A DNA stretch of 64,000 bases from assembly GCA_001870995.2 (NCBI GenBank), contig MLAV02000018.1, positions 1-64,000 on the forward strand. The letters run 5' to 3'. The position numbers and the translations under genes are program-made. This document shows, piece after piece, positions 55,331 to 63,419 of this stretch; positions within the stretch are counted from its first letter, which is position 1; every line of letters starts with the position of its first letter. A model generated the notes under the pieces. The model was not told the DNA's origin, searched no databases, and was given only the letters and a program-made list of their open reading frames with translations. Source of the DNA: Chitinophaga sp. CB10 (GTDB lineage: Bacteria; Bacteroidota; Bacteroidia; Chitinophagales; Chitinophagaceae).

Positions 55331-56608
55331 ATGGAACAAGTAAAAACAGTAGCATTTCATACCCTCGGCTGCAAGCTGAACTTTTCAGAAACCTCCTCTC
55401 TGAGCAGGTTACTGGAACAGGATGGCTTTGTCAAAACGGATTTTGACAATACCGCCGACGTATATGTGATCAATACCTGTTCGGTCACTGATAATGCCGA
55501 TAAGGAATGCCGTCAGCTGGTGCGCCGTATCCAACGCCGCGCCCCTGAGAGCATGGTGGTCATCACGGGTTGCTACGCCCAGCTGAAACCGGAAGAAATT
55601 GCGAGCATTGAAGGGGTAGACCTGGTACTCGGCGCTGCGGAGAAATTCAATATCGCCGAACACCTGAAGAACCTCACCAAAGGCGACAGTGCAAAGATCT
55701 GCTCCTGCGATATTGAAGATGTAAACTCTTTCCACTCCTCCTACTCCCTGCACGACCGTACCCGCACCTTCCTGAAAGTGCAGGACGGTTGCGACTATGG
55801 CTGTACGTTCTGCACCATCCCGATGGCGAGGGGCAAGAGCCGCAGCGACAGTGTGGCCAATGTGGTAAAGAATGCCGAAAGCCTCGCTGCCAACGGCGTG
55901 AAAGAGATTGTACTCACTGGGGTAAACCTCGGGGACTTCGGTAAAGGATTCGAAGGCGGCAAGAAAAGAGAAGAAACATTTTATGAGCTGATCCAGGAAC
56001 TGGAAAAGGTGGAAGGTATTGAGCGTTATCGCATCAGCTCCATCGAACCGAACCTGCTGACCGCGGAGATCATTGAATTTGTAGCCAACAGCAGCAAGTT
56101 CATGCCGCATTTCCATATTCCCCTGCAGAGTGGCAGCAATGAAATCCTAGGCCTGATGCGCCGCCGCTACCGCCGCGAACTCTACGCGGAGAAGGTGGGC
56201 ATGATCAAACAGTTCATGCCGCATTGCGCTATCGGCGTTGACGTGATTGTTGGCTTCCCGGCCGAATCCGATGCGCACTTCCAGGAAACGTATGACTTCC
56301 TGCACAGCCTGGATGTATCCTACCTGCACGTGTTTACCTACTCTGAAAGGGCCAACACGCTTGCGCTGGATATCAAGCCGGTAGTACCGGTACACGTGCG
56401 CCACGAGCGCAATAAAATACTCCGTAACCTCAGCGTGAAAAAACTGAACTACTTTACGGAACAACATATCGGTCAAACCCGCAAAGTGCTGTTTGAATCG
56501 CACAACAAAGACGGCATGATGGAAGGCTACACCGATAACTATATCAAGATCACTACCCCATTCCGGGAAGAATGGAGTAACAATATTGTAGCGTGGGAAT
56601 TGAGATAA
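55331..56608 (+). CDS. mtaB: tRNA t6A37 methylthiotransferase
   Basis: 425 residues. Adds a methylthio group to t6A at position 37 of tRNAs reading ANN codons. MTTase N-terminal [4Fe-4S] cysteines 14, 50 and 81 (GCKLN, NTCSVT, GCYAQ), radical SAM cluster C154xxxC158xxC161 (CDYGCTFC), and a C-terminal TRAM-like segment ending near GYTDNYIKI. The NTCSVTDNAD context separates it from MiaB and RimO. Own promoter and terminator, so a single-gene unit. Confidence 0.93.
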   Translation: MEQVKTVAFHTLGCKLNFSETSSLSRLLEQDGFVKTDFDNTADVYVINTCSVTDNADKECRQLVRRIQRRAPESMVVITGCYAQLKPEEIASIEGVDLVLGAAEKFNIAEHLKNLTKGDSAKICSCDIEDVNSFHSSYSLHDRTRTFLKVQDGCDYGCTFCTIPMARGKSRSDSVANVVKNAESLAANGVKEIVLTGVNLGDFGKGFEGGKKREETFYELIQELEKVEGIERYRISSIEPNLLTAEIIEFVANSSKFMPHFHIPLQSGSNEILGLMRRRYRRELYAEKVGMIKQFMPHCAIGVDVIVGFPAESDAHFQETYDFLHSLDVSYLHVFTYSERANTLALDIKPVVPVHVRHERNKILRNLSVKKLNYFTEQHIGQTRKVLFESHNKDGMMEGYTDNYIKITTPFREEWSNNIVAWELR

Positions 56609-56625
56609 CCGCGCTCACTGCATAG

Positions 56626-56658
56626 AAAAAGACGCCGGGATGCCGGCGTCTTTTTTTT
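56626..56658 (+). terminator. Terminator after mtaB
   Basis: Stem AAAAAGACGCCGG / CCGGCGTCTTTTT with 8 Ts; strong. Confidence 0.92.
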
Positions 56659-56715
56659 ATCCTATATTCCCATCGTTAAATTGCTATTTTTACGCCAGCT
56701 CATTTTCAGGTTCCT

Positions 56716-57921
56716 ATGAGAAACTTAACCCTTATTTGTTGCTGGCTGCTGATTACTGCCGCCGCCTATGCGCAAAAAAATATTACCATCGTGGGCGCAG
56801 CCCAAACCGTACCGGCCGGGAAAAAATGGGTAATACCCATCAACAGGAAACTGCAGGTGGAAGTGCCGGATGGCGCCCTGCAGTCCGGCACGCTTTGCAA
56901 TGCTGCCCTGCTCACTAAAAACGGATCAATCGGCCTTGTAGGCGCCGGGCCTAACCCTTACGCCCCACTGAACATTTACCAGATAAATATTTCCGGAGTA
57001 GAGCGCGCCGCTTTCAGCGGCAGCAATGTACTGGCTGTTACGCCCGCCTCCTTCAGCTGGAAATCCTATGAAACCAATGCAGTCGCCACCATCAGTCAAA
57101 ACCTGGTATTCTATGAGCAGGATAACGTGTCTGTAAAGGAATGCCTGCTGGCGATTCAGGCATTTGAATACAACCTTACTCCTGCGGAAGTAAAACAATT
57201 ACAGGCTACGCGGAATGCTGCCATCAAAAAGGCAGCGGCAAAAAATACTGAAAAGGAAGAAACCCCGGATGAAAGAGTAGAGCGGTATGCCAGGGAAGCG
57301 TACGAAGCGGGCAGGCCGGTCAGCGATTACTACCTGGCCAATAAACCAACGCTGGTAGCCAGCAATGATCCGGCTGCGGAAAATGCATTAAAGGAGGTGT
57401 TTAGTACCCTTTTCAGGACCGAAGGAGGCGCTCCCCTTCATTTCCTGCAGCAACAATCCGTCACCTTCTATTTCGATACGCTGGGCCATATGACGCACCT
57501 GTATGCAGATCATCTTGATGAAAAACGCTTCCTCAAGCCGTTCCGGGATTATTTTACCGCTTCGGCGCCCGGCGTGATTATGCTTAAAAACAAAGAGATC
57601 CCGGTTAAATTTTCGAAGGAAATAAAAATACAGTTCGAGGAAGAAAGCGGCGAGGTCAGGGGAACGGTAAAAGTCAGCCGTAATAAAGATAAATCATGGT
57701 CGGCCACCGTTGTGCCGGACAGCAGGATGGACAGCGCCTACAAAGCGAAGCTGGAAGCCTGGGTCGCCTCCCGGATGATGGATAAGAAACCGGCAGCCTA
57801 TCATAATGCGGAAATTTCCAGCCGGTTTACGACGTATAGGGTGCTGTTAAAGTATTATAGTGATTCGCCGGTGTTTAAGGAATTTAGTATTCCGACGCTG
57901 GGGGAAATTGTGTTGCGTTAA
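56716..57921 (+). CDS. Exported protein of unknown function
   Basis: 401 residues, signal peptide (ICCWLLITAAAYAQ). A N-terminal beta domain with NITIVGAAQTVPAGKKWVIPI, which recalls wall/appendage modules, then helical repeats with a Lys/Glu-rich charged stretch (AIKKAAAKNTEKEETPDERVERYAREAY) and a C-terminal domain of strands. No family recognised. Lies between two strong terminators, hence monocistronic. Confidence 0.75.
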   Translation: MRNLTLICCWLLITAAAYAQKNITIVGAAQTVPAGKKWVIPINRKLQVEVPDGALQSGTLCNAALLTKNGSIGLVGAGPNPYAPLNIYQINISGVERAAFSGSNVLAVTPASFSWKSYETNAVATISQNLVFYEQDNVSVKECLLAIQAFEYNLTPAEVKQLQATRNAAIKKAAAKNTEKEETPDERVERYAREAYEAGRPVSDYYLANKPTLVASNDPAAENALKEVFSTLFRTEGGAPLHFLQQQSVTFYFDTLGHMTHLYADHLDEKRFLKPFRDYFTASAPGVIMLKNKEIPVKFSKEIKIQFEEESGEVRGTVKVSRNKDKSWSATVVPDSRMDSAYKAKLEAWVASRMMDKKPAAYHNAEISSRFTTYRVLLKYYSDSPVFKEFSIPTLGEIVLR

Positions 57922-58039
57922 ACAATGGCAGGAACAAAAATTACTATTTCAACGGCTAAACGAAATGGTGCCGCGTTAACTTACCATTTCTACCCTGTGG
58001 AAAAGGTGTTGCATTAAACAGTTGCAGGAACATAAAAAA
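57910..58039. repeat. Partial duplication of the gene end (two ~30-bp direct copies)
   Basis: GTGTTGCGTTAAACAATGG... at 57910-57940 and GTGTTGCATTAAACAGTTG... at 58006-58039 share about 28 of 33 bases, including a stop codon in frame with LR*/LH*. The second copy has a short piece of coding-like sequence (FYPVEKVLH) before it, suggesting a duplicated 3' end of the upstream gene or a related one. Confidence 0.6.
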
Positions 58040-58072
58040 GCGGGTGCATCCTCCTGGATACACCCGCTTTTT
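58034..58072. terminator. Bidirectional terminator
   Basis: AAAAGCGGGTG-CATCC / GGATA-CACCCGCTTTT with A and T runs on both sides, between convergent genes. Confidence 0.85.
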
Positions 58073-58084
58073 CTATGCAGCAGC

Positions 58085-58681
58085 TTACTTAGGAAAGTTC
58101 GGACTGTTCTTCACTTCCACTAGCTGTTGGGTATGCCTGTTCGTATGTGCGGCGTCCAGCAGCAGCAACTGGTAGGCGTCAATGGTACCAATCGGGGAGC
58201 CTTCTACCACGTGATTGCGGAGATCGTCTTTGGAATTGGTCACGTAATCGATCAGCGAATCCCTGCGGGCAATGAAGCTTTCGATGATTTGCTGCGGTGT
58301 TTGTGTTCCGGATGGCACCAGCGATTCAGGCGCTTTTCCTTTTTTGCTGCGGTCTTCCACGCCGGCGATCACCTGTTCATCCGTGATCTTGATCAGCGCT
58401 CTTTTGGAAGGGTCGGCAGGAGCGCTTACCAAATGCTGCTCCCAGGCAAAGATGCCGCCTTCGGCCTTGTAGATATGCTCTACGCATTCAATAACGGACC
58501 AGCGGTCAGGCGCAGGCTTGAATTTCAGTTGCTCTTCAGACAGGCCGGCTACTTCCTTTAACAGGTTTGCCTTGGTTTCTTTCAATTGCGTCAGCAGTAA
58601 GGAACGGTCTTCCTGGGGCGGGCGCGGTACTGCGAAAGCAGCGCATAGCAGTACAAACAATAAGAGAGAGGAAATTTTCAT
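58085..58681 (-). CDS. Exported DinB-like (DinB_2) protein
   Basis: 198 residues, signal peptide to about residue 20. Four-helix DinB-type bundle: LLKEVAGLSEEQL, metal-type His in ECVEHI and AAHTNRHTQQ. DinB-like proteins are metal-binding helical bundles, many of them thiol-dependent transferases; an exported one is of unknown role. Separated from aat by 44 bp, probably its own unit. Confidence 0.8.
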   Translation of the reverse strand: MKISSLLLFVLLCAAFAVPRPPQEDRSLLLTQLKETKANLLKEVAGLSEEQLKFKPAPDRWSVIECVEHIYKAEGGIFAWEQHLVSAPADPSKRALIKITDEQVIAGVEDRSKKGKAPESLVPSGTQTPQQIIESFIARRDSLIDYVTNSKDDLRNHVVEGSPIGTIDAYQLLLLDAAHTNRHTQQLVEVKNSPNFPK

Positions 58682-58725
58682 CGTGGTGGTATTTTGGTGG
58701 TTAAATGCGGTATTACAGCAGCAAG

Positions 58726-59370
58726 TTACGAAACTTCCAGGGTCTCCAGTAATCGCAGGAATTCGCGGCGGGGAATAAAATCCGCCCCCAGGGAGCGGAG
58801 GTGATCCGTTTCCACCTGGCAGTCGATCATACCCAACTCCTGGCGGTGCTCCTGCACAAAGGTGATAAACGCCGCTTTGGAGGCATTGCTTACTTTGGCG
58901 AACATGGATTCCCCAAAGAAGGCGCGGCCCAGCCGGATACCATAGAGGCCGCCTACCAGTTCATCGCCCTGCCAGGCCTCTACGGACATGGCTATTTTCA
59001 GCTCATGGAGGCGTTTATAGGCCGCTTCCATCTCGCCGGTGATCCAGGTGCCATCCTGCCCTGCCCGTTCAATTTTACGGCAGTTGCGGATCACTCCTTC
59101 GAAGTTTTGGTTATAGGTAATGCGGAAAGTCTGTTTCTTGAGGACCTGCTTCATGCTGGCAGAAACTTTCAGGTTGTCGGGGAACAGTACAAAACGGGGG
59201 TCGGGGCTCCACCAGAGTATAGGCGGCTCGTTAAACCAGGGAAATATCCCGGATTGGTAAGCCAGGATCAGTCTTTCAGGCTTCAGATCTCCCCCTACGG
59301 CCAGTAATCCGTCAGGCTCTGCAAAATTCACATCCGGAAATATCAGTTCCTTTGAAAGACGGAAGATCAT
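58726..59370 (-). CDS. aat: Leucyl/phenylalanyl-tRNA-protein transferase
   Basis: 214 residues. Attaches Leu or Phe to N-terminal Arg/Lys of proteins, creating an N-degron. FPWFNEPP and WWSPDPRFVLFP are the key motifs, followed by GGLYGIRLGRAFFGESMF and the C-terminal GNAT-like fold. It lies one base behind clpS, whose product delivers such N-degrons to ClpAP/ClpCP; the pair forms a compact N-end rule unit. Confidence 0.95.
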   Translation of the reverse strand: MIFRLSKELIFPDVNFAEPDGLLAVGGDLKPERLILAYQSGIFPWFNEPPILWWSPDPRFVLFPDNLKVSASMKQVLKKQTFRITYNQNFEGVIRNCRKIERAGQDGTWITGEMEAAYKRLHELKIAMSVEAWQGDELVGGLYGIRLGRAFFGESMFAKVSNASKAAFITFVQEHRQELGMIDCQVETDHLRSLGADFIPRREFLRLLETLEVS

Positions 59371-59371
59371 G

Positions 59372-59680
59372 CTATTGGTTAACGGATTCTTCTATAGTTG
59401 CACTTAAACCTCTTTCCAGCAGGGCTTCACAAAGCGGGCGCAGTTTCCTGTATTCCCCCTGCTTTACGGCGTATTTACCGTTAAAATGGATGATCAGCGC
59501 GCATTGCTCCGCCTGCTCATGCGTATGGCCACACACTTCGATCAGGGAAGCAATCACCCAGTCGAAGGTATTTACATCGTCGTTCCACACCACCAGATTA
59601 AAGGGAAATTGTTCATCTTCCGCTACCAGGACATCCTCCTGTTCCTCTGTAATTACTTCAGTATTAGTGTGTTCCATCAT
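59372..59680 (-). CDS. clpS: ClpS N-end rule adaptor
   Basis: 102 residues. VVWNDDVNTFDWVIASL carries the NDD(V)xTF recognition site for the N-terminal residue, and the rest matches the small ClpS fold (GHTHEQAEQCALIIHFNGK). An extended acidic N-terminus precedes it. Translationally next to aat. Confidence 0.95.
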   Translation of the reverse strand: MMEHTNTEVITEEQEDVLVAEDEQFPFNLVVWNDDVNTFDWVIASLIEVCGHTHEQAEQCALIIHFNGKYAVKQGEYRKLRPLCEALLERGLSATIEESVNQ

Positions 59681-59699
59681 TGTTAAAGAAAGCTTTATG

Positions 59700-59707
59700 C
59701 AAAATTA
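59700..59707 (-). promoter_or_regulatory. Candidate -7 box of clpS-aat
   Basis: TAATTTTG fits TAnnTTTG, about 20 bp upstream of clpS. No clear -33 box. Confidence 0.4.
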
Positions 59708-59829
59708 CGCGGAATATTCGTTAATTTATCCACTATTGAGTAATGATAATCCTGATGACGGTTTATAATGACTGAAAATCACCCCTGATAGCAGGTTATT
59801 TTTTCCGCACATCCCTAAAAATTGGTTTT

Positions 59830-61980
59830 ATGAAGTACAGCCTGGTTTTATTAATGAATTTCTCCTTACCACTGAAAGATCCCATCCCTATTTTTTCACT
59901 GGTATTATTTATCATATTGCTGGCCCCTATCATCCTGAGAAAGTTCCGAATACCCAGTATTATAGGGCTTATTATTGCCGGCATGCTGATAGGCGACCAT
60001 GGATTTAAGATCATAGAAAAAGGCAGCATTGATTTATTCGGGAAGGCAGGTTTACTGTACATCATGTTCCTCGCCGGGCTGGAGCTGGACATGAATGAGT
60101 TCCGTAAAAACCGCTACCGGAGTATGGTTTTCGGGGCGTTTACCTTTTTCATTCCGCTGGTCATGGGCTACCTGGTATGTACCTACGTACTCCATTTTAA
60201 TTTCATGGCTACGCTGCTTATTTCCAGCATGTTTGCCACCCATACGCTGGTGGCTTATCCGCTGGCCAGTCGCCTCGGCATTACGAAAAACGAAGCCGTA
60301 ACGGTAGCCGTGGGCGGTACCATCATCACCGATACCGCCGTACTGGTGATCCTTGCCGTGATTACCGGCGCCGAAGCCGGCAACCTGAATACGGAATTCT
60401 GGGTACGGCTCGCCATATCCCTGGCTGTTTTTGCCACCATTATCCTCTGGCTGATGCCTATGCTGGGCCGCTGGTTTTTTAAGAAAATCAAGGACGACAA
60501 AACCTCCCATTTCATATTCGTAATGGCGCTCGTGTTCCTGTCGGCATTTCTGGCGGAACTGGCCGGGGTGGAAGGTATTATCGGGGCATTCCTCGCAGGC
60601 CTGGCACTTAACCAGCTGATACCGCATACCTCTCCCCTGATGAACAGAATAGAATTTGTGGGCAACGCCCTTTTTATACCTTTCTTCCTCATCAGCGTGG
60701 GTATGCTGGTAGATTTAAAAGTGCTGCTCAAAGGGCCGCAGGCGCTCATCATCGCCGGCGCGCTCACCCTGATGGCGCTCAGCAGCAAATGGCTGGCAGC
60801 ATGGTTTACCCAGCTGGTATTCCGCTACACGCCTACGCAGCGCCGGGTAATATTCGGGTTGAGCAGCTCCCATGCCGCCGCTACCATCGCCGTGATTCTC
60901 ATCGGTTTTAACATGCATATTGTGGATGAGAACGTCCTCAACGGAACGGTGATACTCATACTTGTTACCTGCCTTGTAGGCTCGTTTGTAACGGAAAATG
61001 CCGGCCGTAAAATGGCGATTGAAGAATCTACCGCCAAGCCGGAACTGCCCGATCAGCCGGAACGCATACTCATTCCCGTGGCGCATCCGGACCGTATCGA
61101 AGCGCTGCTCGATTTCGCCGTGATGATCAAGGATCCGAAAGCCAATACGCCGATATATCCCCTTGCGATTGTGCAGGATAACAGCGCTGCCAGGGAGAGT
61201 ATCCACGCCAGCAACAAGATGATGGAAAAAGCCATCATCCATGCAGCCGCTACAGAAAGCCAGCTGCAGGTGGTCACACGCATCGATCTCAATATTTCAG
61301 ACGGGATTTCCCGCGCAGCCACGGAGCTGATGGTGAGCGATGTTATACTCGGGTGGACGGACAAAACCAGCGCCACCGACCGTTTCCTCGGTTCCTTCTT
61401 CGGCAGTACCCTGGATAACGTACTCCAAAGCGTTTGGGAAACAGTGTATGTATGCCGCTTCCTCTACCCGCTGAATACCACCAAAAAAATGGTGCTGGCC
61501 CTGCCTAAAAATGCGGAGTATGAACAGGGCTTCCTCCATTACCTCCAAAAAATGCTGATGCTCGCCAAACAGGCCGGCGCCAAGCTGGTAGTGTTCTGCG
61601 CGCAATCTACCCAAAGCATCATCGAAGGCTATATCGTGCAAACCAAGATGAGCATGGAGATTCAATTCCGGCACTACGATGGTACGGAAGACTTCCTTGC
61701 CATCAGCCGGGAAGTGAGCCGGAACGACCTCGTAGCGGTAGTTACCGCACGGAAAGGAACCCTCTCCTACCATGCCTACATGGAAAATATACCCGGTAAA
61801 ATAGAGCGCCATTTCAGGGATAACAACGTGATCCTGCTCTACCCGGAACAAATAGCGGTAGACTATGTGGAAGCAGGTATTCAGCCGGAAGACCTTACCC
61901 TGGCGCCGATCCAGGAACAACTGGCTAACCTGAACAAGCTGGGTAAAGCGGTGAAGAGGATCTTTAAACCAAAGAAATAA
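59830..61980 (+). CDS. CPA2-type cation:proton antiporter with C-terminal Usp domains
   Basis: 716 residues. About 12 helices to residue 385: LILAPIILRKFRIPSIIGLI-type start, FLAGLELD, and SALFAGLAGVEGIIGAFLAGL-like core with FISVGMLVDL. From about 400 to the end are two universal-stress-type modules (ERILIPVAHPDRIEALLDF, then LGWTDKTSATDRFLGS). Exchanges Na+ or K+ for H+, possibly gated by the cytosolic domains. ATG at 59830 gives a slightly hydrophobic start; NFSLPLKDPIP 10 codons later is an alternative. Confidence 0.88.
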   Translation: MKYSLVLLMNFSLPLKDPIPIFSLVLFIILLAPIILRKFRIPSIIGLIIAGMLIGDHGFKIIEKGSIDLFGKAGLLYIMFLAGLELDMNEFRKNRYRSMVFGAFTFFIPLVMGYLVCTYVLHFNFMATLLISSMFATHTLVAYPLASRLGITKNEAVTVAVGGTIITDTAVLVILAVITGAEAGNLNTEFWVRLAISLAVFATIILWLMPMLGRWFFKKIKDDKTSHFIFVMALVFLSAFLAELAGVEGIIGAFLAGLALNQLIPHTSPLMNRIEFVGNALFIPFFLISVGMLVDLKVLLKGPQALIIAGALTLMALSSKWLAAWFTQLVFRYTPTQRRVIFGLSSSHAAATIAVILIGFNMHIVDENVLNGTVILILVTCLVGSFVTENAGRKMAIEESTAKPELPDQPERILIPVAHPDRIEALLDFAVMIKDPKANTPIYPLAIVQDNSAARESIHASNKMMEKAIIHAAATESQLQVVTRIDLNISDGISRAATELMVSDVILGWTDKTSATDRFLGSFFGSTLDNVLQSVWETVYVCRFLYPLNTTKKMVLALPKNAEYEQGFLHYLQKMLMLAKQAGAKLVVFCAQSTQSIIEGYIVQTKMSMEIQFRHYDGTEDFLAISREVSRNDLVAVVTARKGTLSYHAYMENIPGKIERHFRDNNVILLYPEQIAVDYVEAGIQPEDLTLAPIQEQLANLNKLGKAVKRIFKPKK

Positions 61981-61997
61981 AATAACTGCAAAAAAGA

Positions 61998-62037
61998 AAG
62001 AGGGTATCTCCGTTTGACGCGGGATACCCTCTTTTTT
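61998..62037. terminator. Bidirectional terminator
   Basis: AAAGAGGGTAT / ATACCCTCTTT with A and T runs, between the antiporter and the convergent membrane protein gene. Confidence 0.8.
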
Positions 62038-62055
62038 ATGCCATGCGGCCAATAT

Positions 62056-62748
62056 TTAGTTGCCCTGGTTTAAACGCCTGAACAGTATTATCCCGCAAAT
62101 GATAAACAATCCCACATTTGCCACGATTATTCGCAGCCCCTGCGCCCGTGATGCAGCGGAAAAGGCCAGCACTCTGGCGCCATCGGGGAGTGTTTTTTTG
62201 GTCAACCGCACAAAAGCGCCGATGAATATCCCCAGGCAACTCAATATCCCCACAAAAGGCAAGGGCACAAAAAGGATCAATGGAGACAGGTAGCCGATCA
62301 GCGCCAGATGGCCGGGCAGTTCCTGCGGTTGCGACAGGGAGTTTATGCGGTTGTTATTGAAGAGATGCAATTGTTCCGGCGTATAAGTAATCCCCTGCTT
62401 TTCCAGGAGGCGAAGCGCCAGCGCGTAATCAAAATCCCCCCATTCATCCTTCTTTGCGATTACGTCCTGTAACTCTTCCCGCGTAAAGGAGAGCAGGTAA
62501 TAATCCGGTTCCACCTCCTCCGGCGAAACGGTGATCAGGCTTTTCAGCAGGGCGTCCGCCCGGGTAAAATCCTCCGACGGGATCTTTACAAGATGCCGCT
62601 GATCAAAGTTCTGCCCTATGTACACGCTGTCTACCAATACTACTTCCTCTTCATAGGTAACGGGTATTTGATGCCCCTGCAAAATCGATACTATTTCCGC
62701 GGCTTGTTCGGCGGTATGGAACCGCTTAAAGGTGAGTAATTTTTCCAT
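62056..62748 (-). CDS. Membrane protein with a DUF2007-like N-terminal domain
   Basis: 230 residues. N-terminus AEQAAEIVSILQGHQIPVTYEEE resembles the small DUF2007 putative signalling domain. A middle helical part follows, and two hydrophobic helices (LALIGYLSPLILFVPLPFVGIL, then LRIIVANVGLFIICGIILF) near the end. Function unknown, no operon partner. Confidence 0.68.
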   Translation of the reverse strand: MEKLLTFKRFHTAEQAAEIVSILQGHQIPVTYEEEVVLVDSVYIGQNFDQRHLVKIPSEDFTRADALLKSLITVSPEEVEPDYYLLSFTREELQDVIAKKDEWGDFDYALALRLLEKQGITYTPEQLHLFNNNRINSLSQPQELPGHLALIGYLSPLILFVPLPFVGILSCLGIFIGAFVRLTKKTLPDGARVLAFSAASRAQGLRIIVANVGLFIICGIILFRRLNQGN

Positions 62749-62827
62749 GGGTATAGGTTAGCAGCCTGAAGATATAAATTTTCCGGCTTTGAAAACTCCC
62801 TTTCATCAGGGCAGTGCATTAAATAAA

Positions 62828-62854
62828 AAAGACCCGTGCAATGCACAGGTCTTT
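62828..62854 (-). terminator. Terminator of tRNA array (distal copy)
   Basis: AAAGACC-GTGC / GCAC-GGTCTTT with AAT loop, followed by TTTTTTA on the minus strand. Behind the last tRNA. Confidence 0.8.
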
Positions 62855-62862
62855 CTGTTATG

Positions 62863-62937
62863 TGGGAGTTGACGGGTTCGAACCGCCGACCCTCTGCTTG
62901 TAAGGCAGATGCTCTGAACCAGCTGAGCTAAACTCCC
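62863..62937 (-). tRNA. tRNA-Val (anticodon TAC), copy 1
   Basis: 75-nt cloverleaf: acceptor GGGAGTT / AACTCCC with discriminator A, D arm AGCTCAGCTGG, anticodon arm TCTGC-CTTACAA-GCAGA with TAC, T arm GGCGG-TTCGAAC-CCGTC. CCA is not encoded. Identical to the two next copies and the last in the transcript. Confidence 0.97.
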
Positions 62938-62964
62938 CTGATGGAAAATTAAATGTCGATAAAA

Positions 62965-62991
62965 AAAGACCCGTGGTTGCCACAGGTCTTT
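62965..62991 (-). terminator. Second terminator, between tRNA copies 1 and 2
   Basis: AAAGACC-GTGG / CCAC-GGTCTTT, nearly the same as the distal one. Its presence between tRNAs suggests duplication of a tRNA-terminator unit; it may reduce or process readthrough to copy 1. Confidence 0.75.
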
Positions 62992-62998
62992 CTGTTGG

Positions 62999-63073
62999 TG
63001 GGAGTTGACGGGTTCGAACCGCCGACCCTCTGCTTGTAAGGCAGATGCTCTGAACCAGCTGAGCTAAACTCCC
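62999..63073 (-). tRNA. tRNA-Val (anticodon TAC), copy 2
   Basis: Same 75-nt sequence as copy 1. Anticodon TAC reads GUA/GUG and, by modification, other Val codons. CCA not encoded. Confidence 0.97.
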
Positions 63074-63104
63074 ATGAAAGATCTTTTCCAGTATGTTATT
63101 GAAG

Positions 63105-63179
63105 TGGGAGTTGACGGGTTCGAACCGCCGACCCTCTGCTTGTAAGGCAGATGCTCTGAACCAGCTGAGCTAAACTCCC
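63105..63179 (-). tRNA. tRNA-Val (anticodon TAC), copy 3, promoter proximal
   Basis: Same 75-nt sequence. First in the transcript, about 37 nt after the predicted start. No terminator stands between it and copy 2. Confidence 0.97.
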
Positions 63180-63222
63180 ATTCTTTCGTTGTATCCATCT
63201 AACCTTTCGTTCGATGGGATTG

Positions 63223-63253
63223 CAAAGGTATAATCTATTTTTATTCTACCAAA
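63223..63253 (-). promoter_or_regulatory. Promoter of the tRNA-Val array
   Basis: TTTG (63253-63250) and TACCTTTG (63230-63223) with exactly 19 bp between: a textbook Bacteroidota sigma-ABfr promoter facing the tRNAs. The best promoter in the window. Between here and 63420 nothing else is seen. Confidence 0.85.
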
Positions 63254-63419
63254 TAAATTTTAGAAAAAACGATTAAAAGTTTACGGTCACATCTACTTAA
63301 ATGAGCTTCAAATCCTTTACAGATAAGGATTATAATTAGTATGAAAAAAATTAGGATTGATATTACATCAATCCTAATCCCCATTAGTTTTTATACAACT
63401 TGTCAGTTTTTCTGCACAA

